Below, in pieces: positions 41,878-51,117 of a stretch of DNA of 64,000 nt (positions are counted from its first letter, which is position 1; each line of letters opens with the position of its first letter). This DNA comes from Fluviicola sp. (lineage in GTDB: Bacteria > Bacteroidota > Bacteroidia > Flavobacteriales_D > Crocinitomicaceae): contig NVXU02000025.1 in NCBI GenBank assembly GCA_002734065.2, positions 62,001-126,000 of the forward strand, in the 5' to 3' direction. The notes under the pieces were generated by a model, which was not told the DNA's origin, ran no database searches, and saw nothing but the letters and a program-made list of their open reading frames with translations. The position numbers and the translations under genes are program-made.

Positions 41878-44538
41878 CTAATAATATTCGTCGTAATAGT
41901 TCTCGTACACCTCTAAGTTTTGTTTCTGAAATAAGATTTTCATGTTGTCAATTGATATCATAAAAATCTTTGCGTTCTGTAAATCTAGTAAATATTTTCG
42001 TGTTTTCTTATATACTCTAATGTATTCTGTCGCTTTTGCTTCTGTGTCAAAGCTGCTTATTAGAATAATACTCTGGTCTTTATTGTACAGTTTCGAGGAA
42101 ACTTTTAACCTTTCTCTACTAAAGAATTCACGTTGAAAATCAACAATTTTAGACTTTGCTAAATTGGAACTTTGCTTTTTATCTAAAAAGACGATTACCT
42201 GATATTTGGCTCTGTCATTATAAATAAAAGGGTATTTATCCCCAAACTCTGCATCAATGTTCTCAGAATACCCATTTTTAATGATTTCGAGTAGTTCTTT
42301 TGCTCTTGCAGCCTCATCCGTGTCCGGGTATTCAAGAATTAAAGTGTCTAAAATTGGAACGAGCAAGAGTTTATTCTCTTTTAACTGACCAGTAGAAAGT
42401 GCTTTCAGTAACATGAATTTTGCACGGTAAATATTGTCTTTCTCATTATTAATAACGCTATTCGCTTTGCTTATTACCGGGTAATAAATACCTCTATTGT
42501 AACGGTCTAATACACGAACGTATTCTTGCTCTGCCAATTTATCACGCTCTTTCTTCTTAATGAAATAATTGGGGTCCCTTAAATAATTTGCATAATCACT
42601 GTTCGGATAATTATTAAGAATGTAGTCCTTTTGTTTTTGTGCCCCACTAGCGTTTGAACCTCTAAATAATTGATACAATTGATAAGACGACAGCAAATTA
42701 TGCTCATTTTCTATTTGTTTTTTCAGAACAGCTTCGAATTCTTCTTGTGCAATTCCTTTCTCATTTAATTGCTCTTTATAGATAATTCCAGCATTATAAT
42801 GAGCCTGCAACAGGCGCTCATTTGACAGGGCGAGTGCTGAATCTGAAAGGGGTAATTTGCTTGTTAAATATTCTACTGTTAAAGTGTCGTCAACAGTCGC
42901 TAAAGTAGAATCTATTTCTTCTTCTTCACCTTCGATGGTGTTGAAGTTGGCAATCACTGTTTTCTCTGACCTTCTCCAGTCATCTTCATTCTCTCGGGTG
43001 CTCCATAAGCGTTTAAAATCATTAAATCCTTCTGCTCTTGATTTAGCATTATTCCAATACCATTTAGACCCTGAAGCATTTTGCGCAAATAGGTTTTCGT
43101 TTTGTTGCAATTCTCTTAAACGCTCCGCATCACGCTCTTTTTTTCGTTGAGCTTCGTCTTTAACGTTCTTAATATATGACTTTAAAAACTTATTTCTGCT
43201 CGACTCACTCAAGGATGCGATTTGTTGTACACTGTCTTCGTATTCTGCCGTTTCTACAGCCACAACAAGACTGGCCAAATTTTTGGCTTTGTTTCGAATC
43301 GCTTCCGCATTAGGGTAGTCGTCGTTGATTACGGCCGCACAAGAATCATAGTACTTTTGGGCAGGAACATAATCACGCTTTGTGAACTGCATGTCACCTA
43401 GTGTTTCATAAGCCATGCCTTTTTGGCGAGAATTGTTCACCGAGTAAAATGCAGAACTGTGATAATAGGCAACTGCTAAGTCCTCATCTCCTTCTCGTAA
43501 CTCGATTCCTGCGAGTGCATAGTAAATTTGGTCTTTGTATTCTGCATTTTTAGAATCTCGCAACATCTTTTGCAGTGATTTTTTTGTTTTATCACCGCTT
43601 CCTAAGAATGCTTTTTTTAGACGTGCATTAAAACTCATTTCAAAAGGTGCATTTCCTTTCAGAACTTTCCCGTAATGCTCTTGCGCCAGTGCATTTTGTC
43701 CCTCTTGCTCGTATAATTGTCCAAGAATAAAATGAACACGGGTCTTTTCTTTCGATTTTTTCGCAAAATTCAGTGATTCTTCGAGGTAAGCGATTGCATC
43801 TTTCTTTCGGTCTGTTTTTAGCGCTAAATCTGCCTTTGTTTTCTCAAAATCAAAGCGAATTTTTTTTGGAAATTTTGCAACCTTGTCTTCCTTTTTGTTT
43901 TTTTTCTTCGAATACTTTGACCGCTTCTTTTTTGGCTTTTTCTCCTTGCTATCTTTCCTTTCCTCTTCTTCGGTAATTGCTTTATCAAGGTTGTCGAGGT
44001 TGAATTTTGCCTTGGTTAAATCTCCTGTAGCAATATTGGTTTTTGCCATCCATAACTCTCCCACATAAAGTGTTGGGTCGTTCTTATAAAATTTACGAAC
44101 GAACTTAAAGTTCTTCATTGCTCCATCATAATCACGCCTATAATAAGATGCAATACCGATAGTTGTCCAATTTTCATCAATCCATTTATTGTGCTCGTAT
44201 TTTTTTCTTGCCGGTCGTTCATTACTCGGCATACTGTGATTGGTAATCACCTTGGTGCATTTCACAATTGCCGTGTCGATGGCTGGATACATTCCTATAA
44301 CCTCTGTTTCGTCTGGAACTAATTCTATAGGGAGAATTTCATAGTAATCTTCTTTCGCAGAATTTCGGTAGGTGTCCATGGAGACACGAATGAGTTCGTT
44401 GGCATTAAAATAACCATTATAATGTGCTGTCATTCCGTGATAAGAACGACTAAGTAATGTGTTTTTCTCAGTAGAACAAGCAACTATAATTGCCGTTATA
44501 CCCAAGAACAATACTCCTATTTTCAATCCTCTAATCAT
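41878..44538 (-). CDS. porW: T9SS lipoprotein PorW/SprE, TPR-rich
   Basis: An 886-residue periplasmic lipoprotein required for type IX secretion in well-studied Bacteroidota (SprE in Flavobacterium, PorW in Porphyromonas). The N-terminus ends in a lipobox with Cys21 (IVACSTEKNT). The family's SRSYHGMTAHYNGYFNANEL opening is diagnostic. Many TPR units follow, such as IASYYRRDYDGAMKNFKFVR and HFILGQLYEQEGQNALAQEH. A dense lysine patch (about residues 200-230) interrupts the TPR region. It lies two bases upstream of the bactofilin gene. It probably links the PorK/N ring to the translocon. Confidence 0.93.
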   Translation of the reverse strand: MIRGLKIGVLFLGITAIIVACSTEKNTLLSRSYHGMTAHYNGYFNANELIRVSMDTYRNSAKEDYYEILPIELVPDETEVIGMYPAIDTAIVKCTKVITNHSMPSNERPARKKYEHNKWIDENWTTIGIASYYRRDYDGAMKNFKFVRKFYKNDPTLYVGELWMAKTNIATGDLTKAKFNLDNLDKAITEEEERKDSKEKKPKKKRSKYSKKKNKKEDKVAKFPKKIRFDFEKTKADLALKTDRKKDAIAYLEESLNFAKKSKEKTRVHFILGQLYEQEGQNALAQEHYGKVLKGNAPFEMSFNARLKKAFLGSGDKTKKSLQKMLRDSKNAEYKDQIYYALAGIELREGDEDLAVAYYHSSAFYSVNNSRQKGMAYETLGDMQFTKRDYVPAQKYYDSCAAVINDDYPNAEAIRNKAKNLASLVVAVETAEYEDSVQQIASLSESSRNKFLKSYIKNVKDEAQRKKERDAERLRELQQNENLFAQNASGSKWYWNNAKSRAEGFNDFKRLWSTRENEDDWRRSEKTVIANFNTIEGEEEEIDSTLATVDDTLTVEYLTSKLPLSDSALALSNERLLQAHYNAGIIYKEQLNEKGIAQEEFEAVLKKQIENEHNLLSSYQLYQLFRGSNASGAQKQKDYILNNYPNSDYANYLRDPNYFIKKKERDKLAEQEYVRVLDRYNRGIYYPVISKANSVINNEKDNIYRAKFMLLKALSTGQLKENKLLLVPILDTLILEYPDTDEAARAKELLEIIKNGYSENIDAEFGDKYPFIYNDRAKYQVIVFLDKKQSSNLAKSKIVDFQREFFSRERLKVSSKLYNKDQSIILISSFDTEAKATEYIRVYKKTRKYLLDLQNAKIFMISIDNMKILFQKQNLEVYENYYDEYY

Positions 44539-44556
44539 TCAATTATTACTAATAAA

Positions 44557-44571
44557 CTCTTCTGTGAAGAG
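44557..44571 (-). terminator. Hairpin after the YebC-family gene
   Basis: CTCTTC, a TGT loop, then GAAGAG forms a perfect 6-bp stem 53 bases after the YebC stop. In transcript direction it is followed by TTTATT. It is a modest intrinsic-terminator candidate separating that gene from porW. Confidence 0.4.
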
Positions 44572-44624
44572 ATAGAACTCCTTAAAACGTTATTTATTAT
44601 GTCGCAAGGTACAAAATATGCGCT

Positions 44625-45335
44625 TTAGGCGATGTTTGTAAAAACCTGTTGAATGTCATCATCGTCTTCAATCTTGTCAAGCATCTTTTCGATATCAACT
44701 AATTGCTCTTCTGAAAATTCCACTGGCGAAGTTGGAATTCTTTGCAAATTCGACTTTTGTACATCAATATTTAATCCTTCCAGCGCTTCAGAAATAGACC
44801 CAAAGGACGTATATTCTCCGTAAACAAAGACCTTTTCTTCAACCTGTTCAATTTCGTCTAAACCGGCATCAATAAGCTCCAGTTCCATCTCTTCAATGTC
44901 CATTTCTTCTGTTTTCTCAAATTCAAAGACTGCTTTTCTTTTGAACATGAATTCTAACGAACCGTTGGCAACAACTGCTCCGCCTGCTTTGTTGAAGTAA
45001 GACTTTACATTAGCAACTGTTCTTGTAGAGTTGTCCGTTGCGCATTCAACAAAAACCAAAACACCATGAGGTCCTTTCCCTTCATAGTTCATTTCTGAAA
45101 ATGCTTCTGCATCTTTTGCGGTTGCTCTTTTAATTGCCGCTTCTATATTATCCTTGGGCATGTTCTGAGACTTGGCATTTTTTATTGCTGTCCTTAAAGT
45201 AGCGTTCATGCCCGGGTCAGTACCGCCTTCTTTGGCAGCCATCGTTATTTTCTTGCCCAATTTTGGAAATAACTTGGACATTTTGTCCCACCGTTTTTCT
45301 TTTGCTGCTCTGCGATATTCAAATGCTCTACCCAT
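44625..45335 (-). CDS. YebC/PmpR family protein
   Basis: A 236-residue protein of the YebC/PmpR family, first annotated as transcriptional regulators. Recent work on the family points to a role in translation at proline stretches. The opening [20 protein letters not shown] and the segments KIDRAIKRAT-like (here [10 protein letters not shown]), [20 protein letters not shown] and [15 protein letters not shown] are diagnostic. Length is normal. It is probably monocistronic with its own promoter at 45356-45363 and a hairpin downstream. Confidence 0.96.
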   Translation of the reverse strand: MGRAFEYRRAAKEKRWDKMSKLFPKLGKKITMAAKEGGTDPGMNATLRTAIKNAKSQNMPKDNIEAAIKRATAKDAEAFSEMNYEGKGPHGVLVFVECATDNSTRTVANVKSYFNKAGGAVVANGSLEFMFKRKAVFEFEKTEEMDIEEMELELIDAGLDEIEQVEEKVFVYGEYTSFGSISEALEGLNIDVQKSNLQRIPTSPVEFSEEQLVDIEKMLDKIEDDDDIQQVFTNIA

Positions 45336-45355
45336 GATTTTAGTCGAATTTTAAA

Positions 45356-45363
45356 CAAAAATA
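45356..45363 (-). promoter_or_regulatory. Promoter box of the YebC-family gene
   Basis: On the minus strand TATTTTTG matches TAnnTTTG exactly, 20 bases before the start codon. No clear -33 element was seen. Confidence 0.45.
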
Positions 45364-45425
45364 GGAATTAATGCTAAATAATAGTTAAAGTCCTGCGATT
45401 CAATCCTTATTTGCTCTGTTTTTAG

Positions 45426-45433
45426 TATCTTTG
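45426..45433 (+). promoter_or_regulatory. Candidate -7 box three bases before a start codon
   Basis: TATCTTTG is an exact TAnnTTTG match followed by AGT and then the ATG at 45437. If active it would give a leaderless transcript. A TTTG sits 12 bases upstream, closer than usual for a -33 element. Confidence 0.4.
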
Positions 45434-45436
45434 AGT

Positions 45437-46072
45437 ATGAAAAATGTACTGTTCCTATTTTTGCTTTTATCCACTTCCGTTTCCTTTTCCCAACTGGATG
45501 AAGGGGTTATTCAATATTCCATTGATGTTGAGGCAGCGGATACTTCTTTACAAGCAAGACAGAATGCAGGGCTTCTTCATAACAGTATGATGAAAATCTA
45601 TTTTACAAAGGGTTTATTGCGTATTGACTATAAAATGGGGAAGATTACAGATATGAAGATGATCATTGATTATGAAAGAAATGCATCTCTTTCATTGATA
45701 GAAAACACACAAGGGAAGTACGCTATTTTGAAAAAAGCTGATGAATTAGAATACCCTGAAAAAAATGACACTAATTCAACGATTAAGCTATTTAAAGCTA
45801 CAAAAAAAGTCTTGGGATATACTTGCAAAAAGGCAGTTATCACTAATGACGGTGTTGAAACAGTCTATTGGTACACAGAAGAAATAAAAATTGATTTTAA
45901 AGGTCAGCAATTCTTCGATAAAAAGATACCTGGTTTTCCAATGGTTTTCACAACCATTCAAGGAGGCATGAAGATGTCTTATCAAGTTTCAAACTTGGTT
46001 GAATTTGTAGAGGACAAGCAAGAGATTTTTTCAACCATTCCACCATCAGGTTATCAGGTTATTAATCAATAA
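45437..46072 (+). CDS. Exported protein, DUF4412/GLPGLI-like
   Basis: A 211-residue exported protein (signal peptide MKNVLFLFLLLSTSVSFSQ). The ATG at 45437 is taken, because an in-frame TTG two codons upstream lies within the promoter box. The pattern GVIQYSIDVE near the start, VLGYTCKKAVI in the middle and KKIPGFPMVF near the end resembles the DUF4412/GLPGLI group of Bacteroidota periplasmic proteins, whose function is unknown. Its stop codon abuts the stop codon of the convergent response regulator with no base between. Confidence 0.78.
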   Translation: MKNVLFLFLLLSTSVSFSQLDEGVIQYSIDVEAADTSLQARQNAGLLHNSMMKIYFTKGLLRIDYKMGKITDMKMIIDYERNASLSLIENTQGKYAILKKADELEYPEKNDTNSTIKLFKATKKVLGYTCKKAVITNDGVETVYWYTEEIKIDFKGQQFFDKKIPGFPMVFTTIQGGMKMSYQVSNLVEFVEDKQEIFSTIPPSGYQVINQ

Positions 46073-46774
46073 TCACGAGCCTTTTTTAAAAGCTGCATAA
46101 ATTTCATCCTTATATTTTCTAGAAAGGGGAATCATTGTATCATTGACAATCAATTCTAATTGGCTTAAGGTCTGGATGGAATTGACATTTACCGCATAAG
46201 ACCGATGAACTCTTGCAATAGTCTGATCGTTCAGTTCTTCTATAATACTCTCCAGTGAACAACGAGTGACTACTCTTTTCTCCTTTGTAACAATTTCTAA
46301 ATAATTTTTATCCGACTTTATATACAGAATGTCATTTGCCATAATTTTTACGTTATTTCCTCCATCTTTAACAACGATAGAATTGATCATAGATCTTTTG
46401 TTGTTTACTTTCACTAATTCAACCGCTGAGAATAAATCACTTTTTGAAAACGGTTTAAGAAGGTAGGATTGGGGCAGACTATTAACCGCTTCCTTTATCG
46501 TTATAGGGTCTGAATAGGAAGTTAAATAGATAAAAGGCAGGTGGTATTCATCTTTGAGCAAGTATCCAATATCAATCCCCGTTTTTTTTGAAGATATATT
46601 AATGTCTATGAACACCAAATCGATTTTCTTAATATTCTGCAAGCCTGCTATGGCTTCTTGATAATTTTTACAAATCCCAACAACCGAATAGTTTAATTCT
46701 AGAAGCATTTCTTTTAGCATTTCAGCGATAAGAAGATCATCTTCAATGATTAATATTTTATACCTTTTTCCCAT
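46073..46774 (-). CDS. LytTR-family response regulator
   Basis: A 233-residue cytosolic regulator. The receiver domain has the acidic pair Asp12/Asp13, the phosphoacceptor Asp57 (LVFIDINIS) and the LLKPFSKSDL lysine motif. The C-terminal LytTR DNA-binding domain (about residues 133-230) has DILYIKSDKNYLEIVT and IARVHRSYAVNVNSI. Its start lies 17 bases inside the end of the histidine kinase gene, so the two are coupled. It may regulate the adjacent T9SS adhesin operon, by position only. Confidence 0.93.
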   Translation of the reverse strand: MGKRYKILIIEDDLLIAEMLKEMLLELNYSVVGICKNYQEAIAGLQNIKKIDLVFIDINISSKKTGIDIGYLLKDEYHLPFIYLTSYSDPITIKEAVNSLPQSYLLKPFSKSDLFSAVELVKVNNKRSMINSIVVKDGGNNVKIMANDILYIKSDKNYLEIVTKEKRVVTRCSLESIIEELNDQTIARVHRSYAVNVNSIQTLSQLELIVNDTMIPLSRKYKDEIYAAFKKGS

Positions 46775-48491
46775 CCTTGAATTGGATTACAAATACGTTT
46801 ATTGATTTATCATATTCGATGCTCGCATCAATTTGATTGAGCATTATTTTAATCAATTTAAAGCCAAAGCCTGTCAATTTTTCATCGTCAAAATCGATGG
46901 TTAGACCTTTCCCGCTATCGCCATACTTAATTGTATTCAACGAACCTTCTTTTATTACTTTGACATAAATACTATTTTGAGCATTTTCAGAAAATGCGTA
47001 CTTGAAAGAATTCGTTATCAATTCATTCAAAATCAATCCCAAAAAAATTGTTAGTCCCATATCATAAGAGACATCTTCATTTCTTAAATTCAATTGAAAT
47101 TTATCCTGATTGAATATCCTTGCAGATTCATTCACTAATTCCTTTATAAATTTATTCAAATCAACTTTTGAAGCATCTTCGACATCGTATAGATTCTGAT
47201 GAACTAATGCCATCGAGTTAACTCTTGACCGACATTCATCAAGAATAGTTTTAACTTTTTCATCCGGTATCGATTTTGCTTGTAGATATAACAAACTATT
47301 CAAAACAGTAAGATTATTTTTAACTCGATGATGCACTTCTTGAAGCAATGCCTCTTTTTGTCGAATATTTTTTTGAAGCTCCTTGTTATTCTGTTTCGTT
47401 CTGTATAAGAAAAAATAAGTTGTAAATAATACGATAACTAATAGCGAAGTAACTACTAAATAATACCTCAATTTCGATGATTTAATCTTGTTTTCTTGGT
47501 CCAAGAGGTCTCTTTTTCTTTGCTCCAATTCAATTAAATTATCTTTTTCTTGAACAGAAAATCTTGTTTCAACCTCAAATAGTTCTTTATTTTTCTCTAG
47601 CTCTATCTCCCGCACTCGATAGCCTGCAGATTTTTTGACTGCAAGTACAGCTTCTTTATATCGTTCTAATTGAAATAAACTTTCATATTTATAATGGTAG
47701 AGTGAAACCTTGAGTGATGTCCAGTCTGTTGAGTCGATGAGTGCTATTCCTTTATTTGCATACTCTAACGATTTTTCGTGGTTCCAATCAGAAAGGTAGT
47801 ACATTCGTGATATATTTCTAATCGTGTAAGCCAAATCCTGTTTGTTTCCAATCTCTTTGTATAAATTGTAGGCCCTGGTGTAATATTCTATTGCTTTTGG
47901 ATCTCGCTTATTCTCATACACAAAGCCTAACTCATTCAATGAGTTTGCTTCCAGATTTTTGTCTCCGATTTCTTTTGCAAGTACTATGACTACTTCTGAA
48001 TAATGAATTACTTTGTCTGCTTCATCTCCCATCTCGTTATGAACGGCTGCGTATCTGTTGAAAAAATAGATTTTTTGTTGGTTTGACACTGTCTTTTCAG
48101 AAATAGCTTCCTCTGCGAGCTCCAAAAACTCAACTGCTTTACCGAACTGTGTTAAATTCCTGTAAAACTCTGCGATACTAACCAGTGCAAAGACCTCTCC
48201 GTTGAGGTTATTAACCTTACGGTACCTTTTTAATCCTTTTCGGTATTCTGCAATTGCTAAATCGTGTTTATCTAATAACTGATAAGTCTTTCCTTGATAA
48301 ATTCTTATTTCGGCGAGTAAAGTGTCGTGACAAGTATTGATTTTACACTTATTAAGCGCCTTTTCAAAGAGCTCTATTGCAAGATCGAAATCAGAAGTTT
48401 TAAGTGCTTTTTTACCTTTCTCTAAAAAATCATTCGAATAGGCATCGAAAGAGAAAAGCATGATAATTAAAAAAGAAAAGCAAAACCTCAT
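46758..48491 (-). CDS. TPR sensor histidine kinase (HisKA_2 type)
   Basis: A 577-residue membrane kinase. The signal peptide (MRFCFSFLIIMLFSFDAYSN) is followed by a periplasmic region of TPR units (for example LDKHDLAIAEYRKGLKRYRK and AVEFLELAEEAI) to about residue 290, a coiled coil and one transmembrane helix at about residues 345-365. The kinase core has the HisKA_2 phospho-site EVHHRVKNNLTVLNSLLYLQ (about residue 390). The ATPase domain has LNELITNSFKYAF and GDSGKGLTI. It is co-transcribed with the LytTR regulator, and 57 bases separate it from the upstream OmpA-family gene. Confidence 0.93.
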   Translation of the reverse strand: MRFCFSFLIIMLFSFDAYSNDFLEKGKKALKTSDFDLAIELFEKALNKCKINTCHDTLLAEIRIYQGKTYQLLDKHDLAIAEYRKGLKRYRKVNNLNGEVFALVSIAEFYRNLTQFGKAVEFLELAEEAISEKTVSNQQKIYFFNRYAAVHNEMGDEADKVIHYSEVVIVLAKEIGDKNLEANSLNELGFVYENKRDPKAIEYYTRAYNLYKEIGNKQDLAYTIRNISRMYYLSDWNHEKSLEYANKGIALIDSTDWTSLKVSLYHYKYESLFQLERYKEAVLAVKKSAGYRVREIELEKNKELFEVETRFSVQEKDNLIELEQRKRDLLDQENKIKSSKLRYYLVVTSLLVIVLFTTYFFLYRTKQNNKELQKNIRQKEALLQEVHHRVKNNLTVLNSLLYLQAKSIPDEKVKTILDECRSRVNSMALVHQNLYDVEDASKVDLNKFIKELVNESARIFNQDKFQLNLRNEDVSYDMGLTIFLGLILNELITNSFKYAFSENAQNSIYVKVIKEGSLNTIKYGDSGKGLTIDFDDEKLTGFGFKLIKIMLNQIDASIEYDKSINVFVIQFKDGKKV

Positions 48492-48548
48492 ACAGTAAAA
48501 TTAGAAAAAAGATTTCTTACCCGAGTTTTGCCAGTATGAATTCTAAAT

Positions 48549-50159
48549 TTATTTGTTTAAAACAATTCTTGCAAAACGGTTTTTTGCATGGTCTTCTTCG
48601 GTGCAACCTTGTGAACAATCAACCTGAGGTGAGCCTTTGCCTTTTGTGTAAACACTAATTTGTCCTTCATACACTCCTAAACTTATCAATTCATCTCTAA
48701 CTTGATTTGCTCTCTTCAGACCTAACTTGTCGTTATAGTCTAGCGTTCCCCTGTCATCAGCATGACCAGTTACAGCTATGGTAATTCCATTATTTGATTT
48801 TAAGAATTCAATCAATTCATCAATAATTTTATCGCCTCTTTTCAGGGTGAACTTATCAAAGTCGAAATAAATAATTTGATCAACCCAGTTTGCAATAAAT
48901 GGGTTAATTGGAACCACTGTATCAATAATTTTTGGTTCGCTTATTTTAATGAAATAGATGTCGTCATCGCCTGCTCCGTTTGGTCTGTTTGAAGAATATC
49001 TTGCAGAATCAGCTGAATAATAAACAAAATTAAAGTCATCATTCATGCTGTTTATTGGCGTAGAGAAATGAGTTATTTCAGAAATGGTAGATCCGTTTAC
49101 CTTTGCCACGTAAATGTCCAGTCCTCCGTAACCCAATCGTCCGTCAGAGGCAAAAGAAAATAGAGAATCTCCCATAAAAAGTGGAAACATCTCATCCATT
49201 TCAGAATTAACACCCATAAGTTCTTGTGGATTTGACCATCCATTCTGGTTTTTGTCAGAATAATAAAGGTCCGCACCATTTGTTCTACTACCTATTTTTG
49301 AAAAAACTATTCGGTCCCCAGTTGAATTAAGGGCTGCATATCCTGTTGAACTTGTGTCTGCATATCCTGAATACTGCCAAGGCTCCATGTTTAATACGGA
49401 GAATGTTGCAGCATCGTAATCACCTTCATAAATATGAGGAACTGCATCAATTTCTGTCTGCGCCATTGGTTGCATGACTGTAAAATAGACTTTGTTATCA
49501 TTTTCACTTAAAGTGATAGAAGGTACTGAGAAGTTCTTAATAGAATCTGGAAATAAGATTTGATTGTTTGCTCCGTTTGCTGAAATAACAATAGGTCGTA
49601 CTAAAAAGAATTCTGCTTGAGACATATCTCCAGATTCATTCGCGCTACCCAAACTATCCATTCCTAATTCTCTATAGTAAACACTATTTTTACCAAAAGA
49701 ACCTCCGGTAAAGTCAGCCTTACTAGAATTGTTGCCAATTGGTGAGTTCGATACAAACTTCATCGGAACAACTGTAGGCAAATAATCACAAGACGCTATC
49801 TTGTTGGTCACGTTAAATTCATCATCAAGTTCTTGGTATTTGATGTATGACACTTTTGCTTGCGCATATTTTCCCATACCCATGCTTGATTCTGCATGTA
49901 TATAATAGAACATTGGTTCAACATTTGGGGTTCTTAAAATCGAATCGACCAAAGGAAGAGTTTTCGCATATTGACCTGTGATATAATACGAATAGGTCAT
50001 TCGTTTGTAATCTTCTAATGGTAATTCCTTAGACTTTGCATACAAGTCTGCTGCTTTTGCATATTCGTAATTATCGAACCATGCATTTGCTTTTTGCAAA
50101 GACTGTGACCAGGAAATACTCGTAAAAAGTGCGAATAGAAATAAAAATGCTGTTTTCAT
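48549..50159 (-). CDS. OmpA-family protein of a T9SS adhesin operon
   Basis: A 536-residue exported protein. After the signal peptide (MKTAFLFLFALFTSISWSQ) come TPR-like helices (NAWFDNYEYAKAADLYAKSK) and a beta-propeller-like region with PD40-type repeats. These include IVFSKIGSRTNGADLYYSDK and LFSFASDGRLGYGGLDIYVA. The C-terminal OmpA domain is IYFDFDKFTLKRGDKIIDEL, then VTGHADDRGTLDYNDKLGLK. This architecture regularly follows PorP/SprF genes and anchors the complex to peptidoglycan. Its ATG overlaps the PorP/SprF stop by one base. Confidence 0.93.
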   Translation of the reverse strand: MKTAFLFLFALFTSISWSQSLQKANAWFDNYEYAKAADLYAKSKELPLEDYKRMTYSYYITGQYAKTLPLVDSILRTPNVEPMFYYIHAESSMGMGKYAQAKVSYIKYQELDDEFNVTNKIASCDYLPTVVPMKFVSNSPIGNNSSKADFTGGSFGKNSVYYRELGMDSLGSANESGDMSQAEFFLVRPIVISANGANNQILFPDSIKNFSVPSITLSENDNKVYFTVMQPMAQTEIDAVPHIYEGDYDAATFSVLNMEPWQYSGYADTSSTGYAALNSTGDRIVFSKIGSRTNGADLYYSDKNQNGWSNPQELMGVNSEMDEMFPLFMGDSLFSFASDGRLGYGGLDIYVAKVNGSTISEITHFSTPINSMNDDFNFVYYSADSARYSSNRPNGAGDDDIYFIKISEPKIIDTVVPINPFIANWVDQIIYFDFDKFTLKRGDKIIDELIEFLKSNNGITIAVTGHADDRGTLDYNDKLGLKRANQVRDELISLGVYEGQISVYTKGKGSPQVDCSQGCTEEDHAKNRFARIVLNK

Positions 50160-51112
50160 TAAATCTTAGGCTTGTATATTCTGTTTCTTTTTAACCAAGG
50201 AGTTCTAGACTCACCTTTCTTAGCTTGAAACAATTGTAATTCTAAAAACACTTCGTGTGAACCGTAAGAATAATCTGCTATATCAGAAAGTGTGTAATCG
50301 TAAGAGTAACCAAATTTAAAAGGTCCAGCTTGACCGCCAACTAAGAATGCGACAGCATCTTCATGTCTATAAGAAGCACCTAACCAAACATAATCTTTAA
50401 ATGTAAACAGTGCTGTTACATCAAACTGAACTGTTCCTGTCTCAATACCTTGAACGAGAGTTGATGTTTTAAGTCCAAAATTATCACTTAGTCTAAAATT
50501 ATATCCACCTAAGAAGTAATACGTTCTCACTAAAGGATTCCCAACTGAGTTCTCAAAGTCGTAAAGATTTCTTTTCAATTCTACCAAATTGTAAGCAGAA
50601 ATTCCTGCATAAGCTTTGTCTTTGAAATAATAAAACAGTCCAACATTCGCATCTGGAACAATTTGATTGTCAAAACCAGCTGTGACTGCAGGGTCATCCG
50701 GAAGGTAAGTTGTCAAGCGAGTTACATCTATTAAATGTTGCGTCAATGACATTCCAATTCCCATCCCTAACTTGTGGTTGTTTTTAGAATCTAATTGCAA
50801 ATGGTAAGATGTGTTTATATTAACACCTGTTCTTCTACTTGGACCTGCAACATCATTGAACATTGAGCCTCCAAAACCCATTTTCTTACCTACTTTTCCG
50901 TGAGCAGAAATAGCTTGAGTAACTGGAGCTCCCGGGAAATTTGCCCATTGCTTCCTAAAGCTCATTTGAATTGGGATGTAATCTTTAATTCCTGCAGCTC
51001 CAGGGTTCACCAACATCTCGTTAAAAAGATATTGTGAGTTCAGTGCAATCTGTTGTGCTGAAACAAAATTTGAAGCACTAATAATTACGGCAATGATTAA
51101 TAATTTTTTCAT
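50159..51112 (-). CDS. PorP/SprF family T9SS outer-membrane protein
   Basis: A 317-residue beta-barrel-like outer-membrane protein of the PorP/SprF family. After the signal peptide, QIALNSQYLFNEMLVNPGAA and MSFRKQWANFPGAPVTQAIS are diagnostic. Alternating hydrophobic strands follow to the C-terminus. In Flavobacterium SprF is needed for SprB to reach the surface, and type B sorted adhesins are usually encoded beside such proteins. Here two candidates (SprB-like) lie directly upstream. The gene symbol is not given because many paralogues exist. Confidence 0.95.
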   Translation of the reverse strand: MKKLLIIAVIISASNFVSAQQIALNSQYLFNEMLVNPGAAGIKDYIPIQMSFRKQWANFPGAPVTQAISAHGKVGKKMGFGGSMFNDVAGPSRRTGVNINTSYHLQLDSKNNHKLGMGIGMSLTQHLIDVTRLTTYLPDDPAVTAGFDNQIVPDANVGLFYYFKDKAYAGISAYNLVELKRNLYDFENSVGNPLVRTYYFLGGYNFRLSDNFGLKTSTLVQGIETGTVQFDVTALFTFKDYVWLGASYRHEDAVAFLVGGQAGPFKFGYSYDYTLSDIADYSYGSHEVFLELQLFQAKKGESRTPWLKRNRIYKPKI

Positions 51113-51117
51113 CTTTT

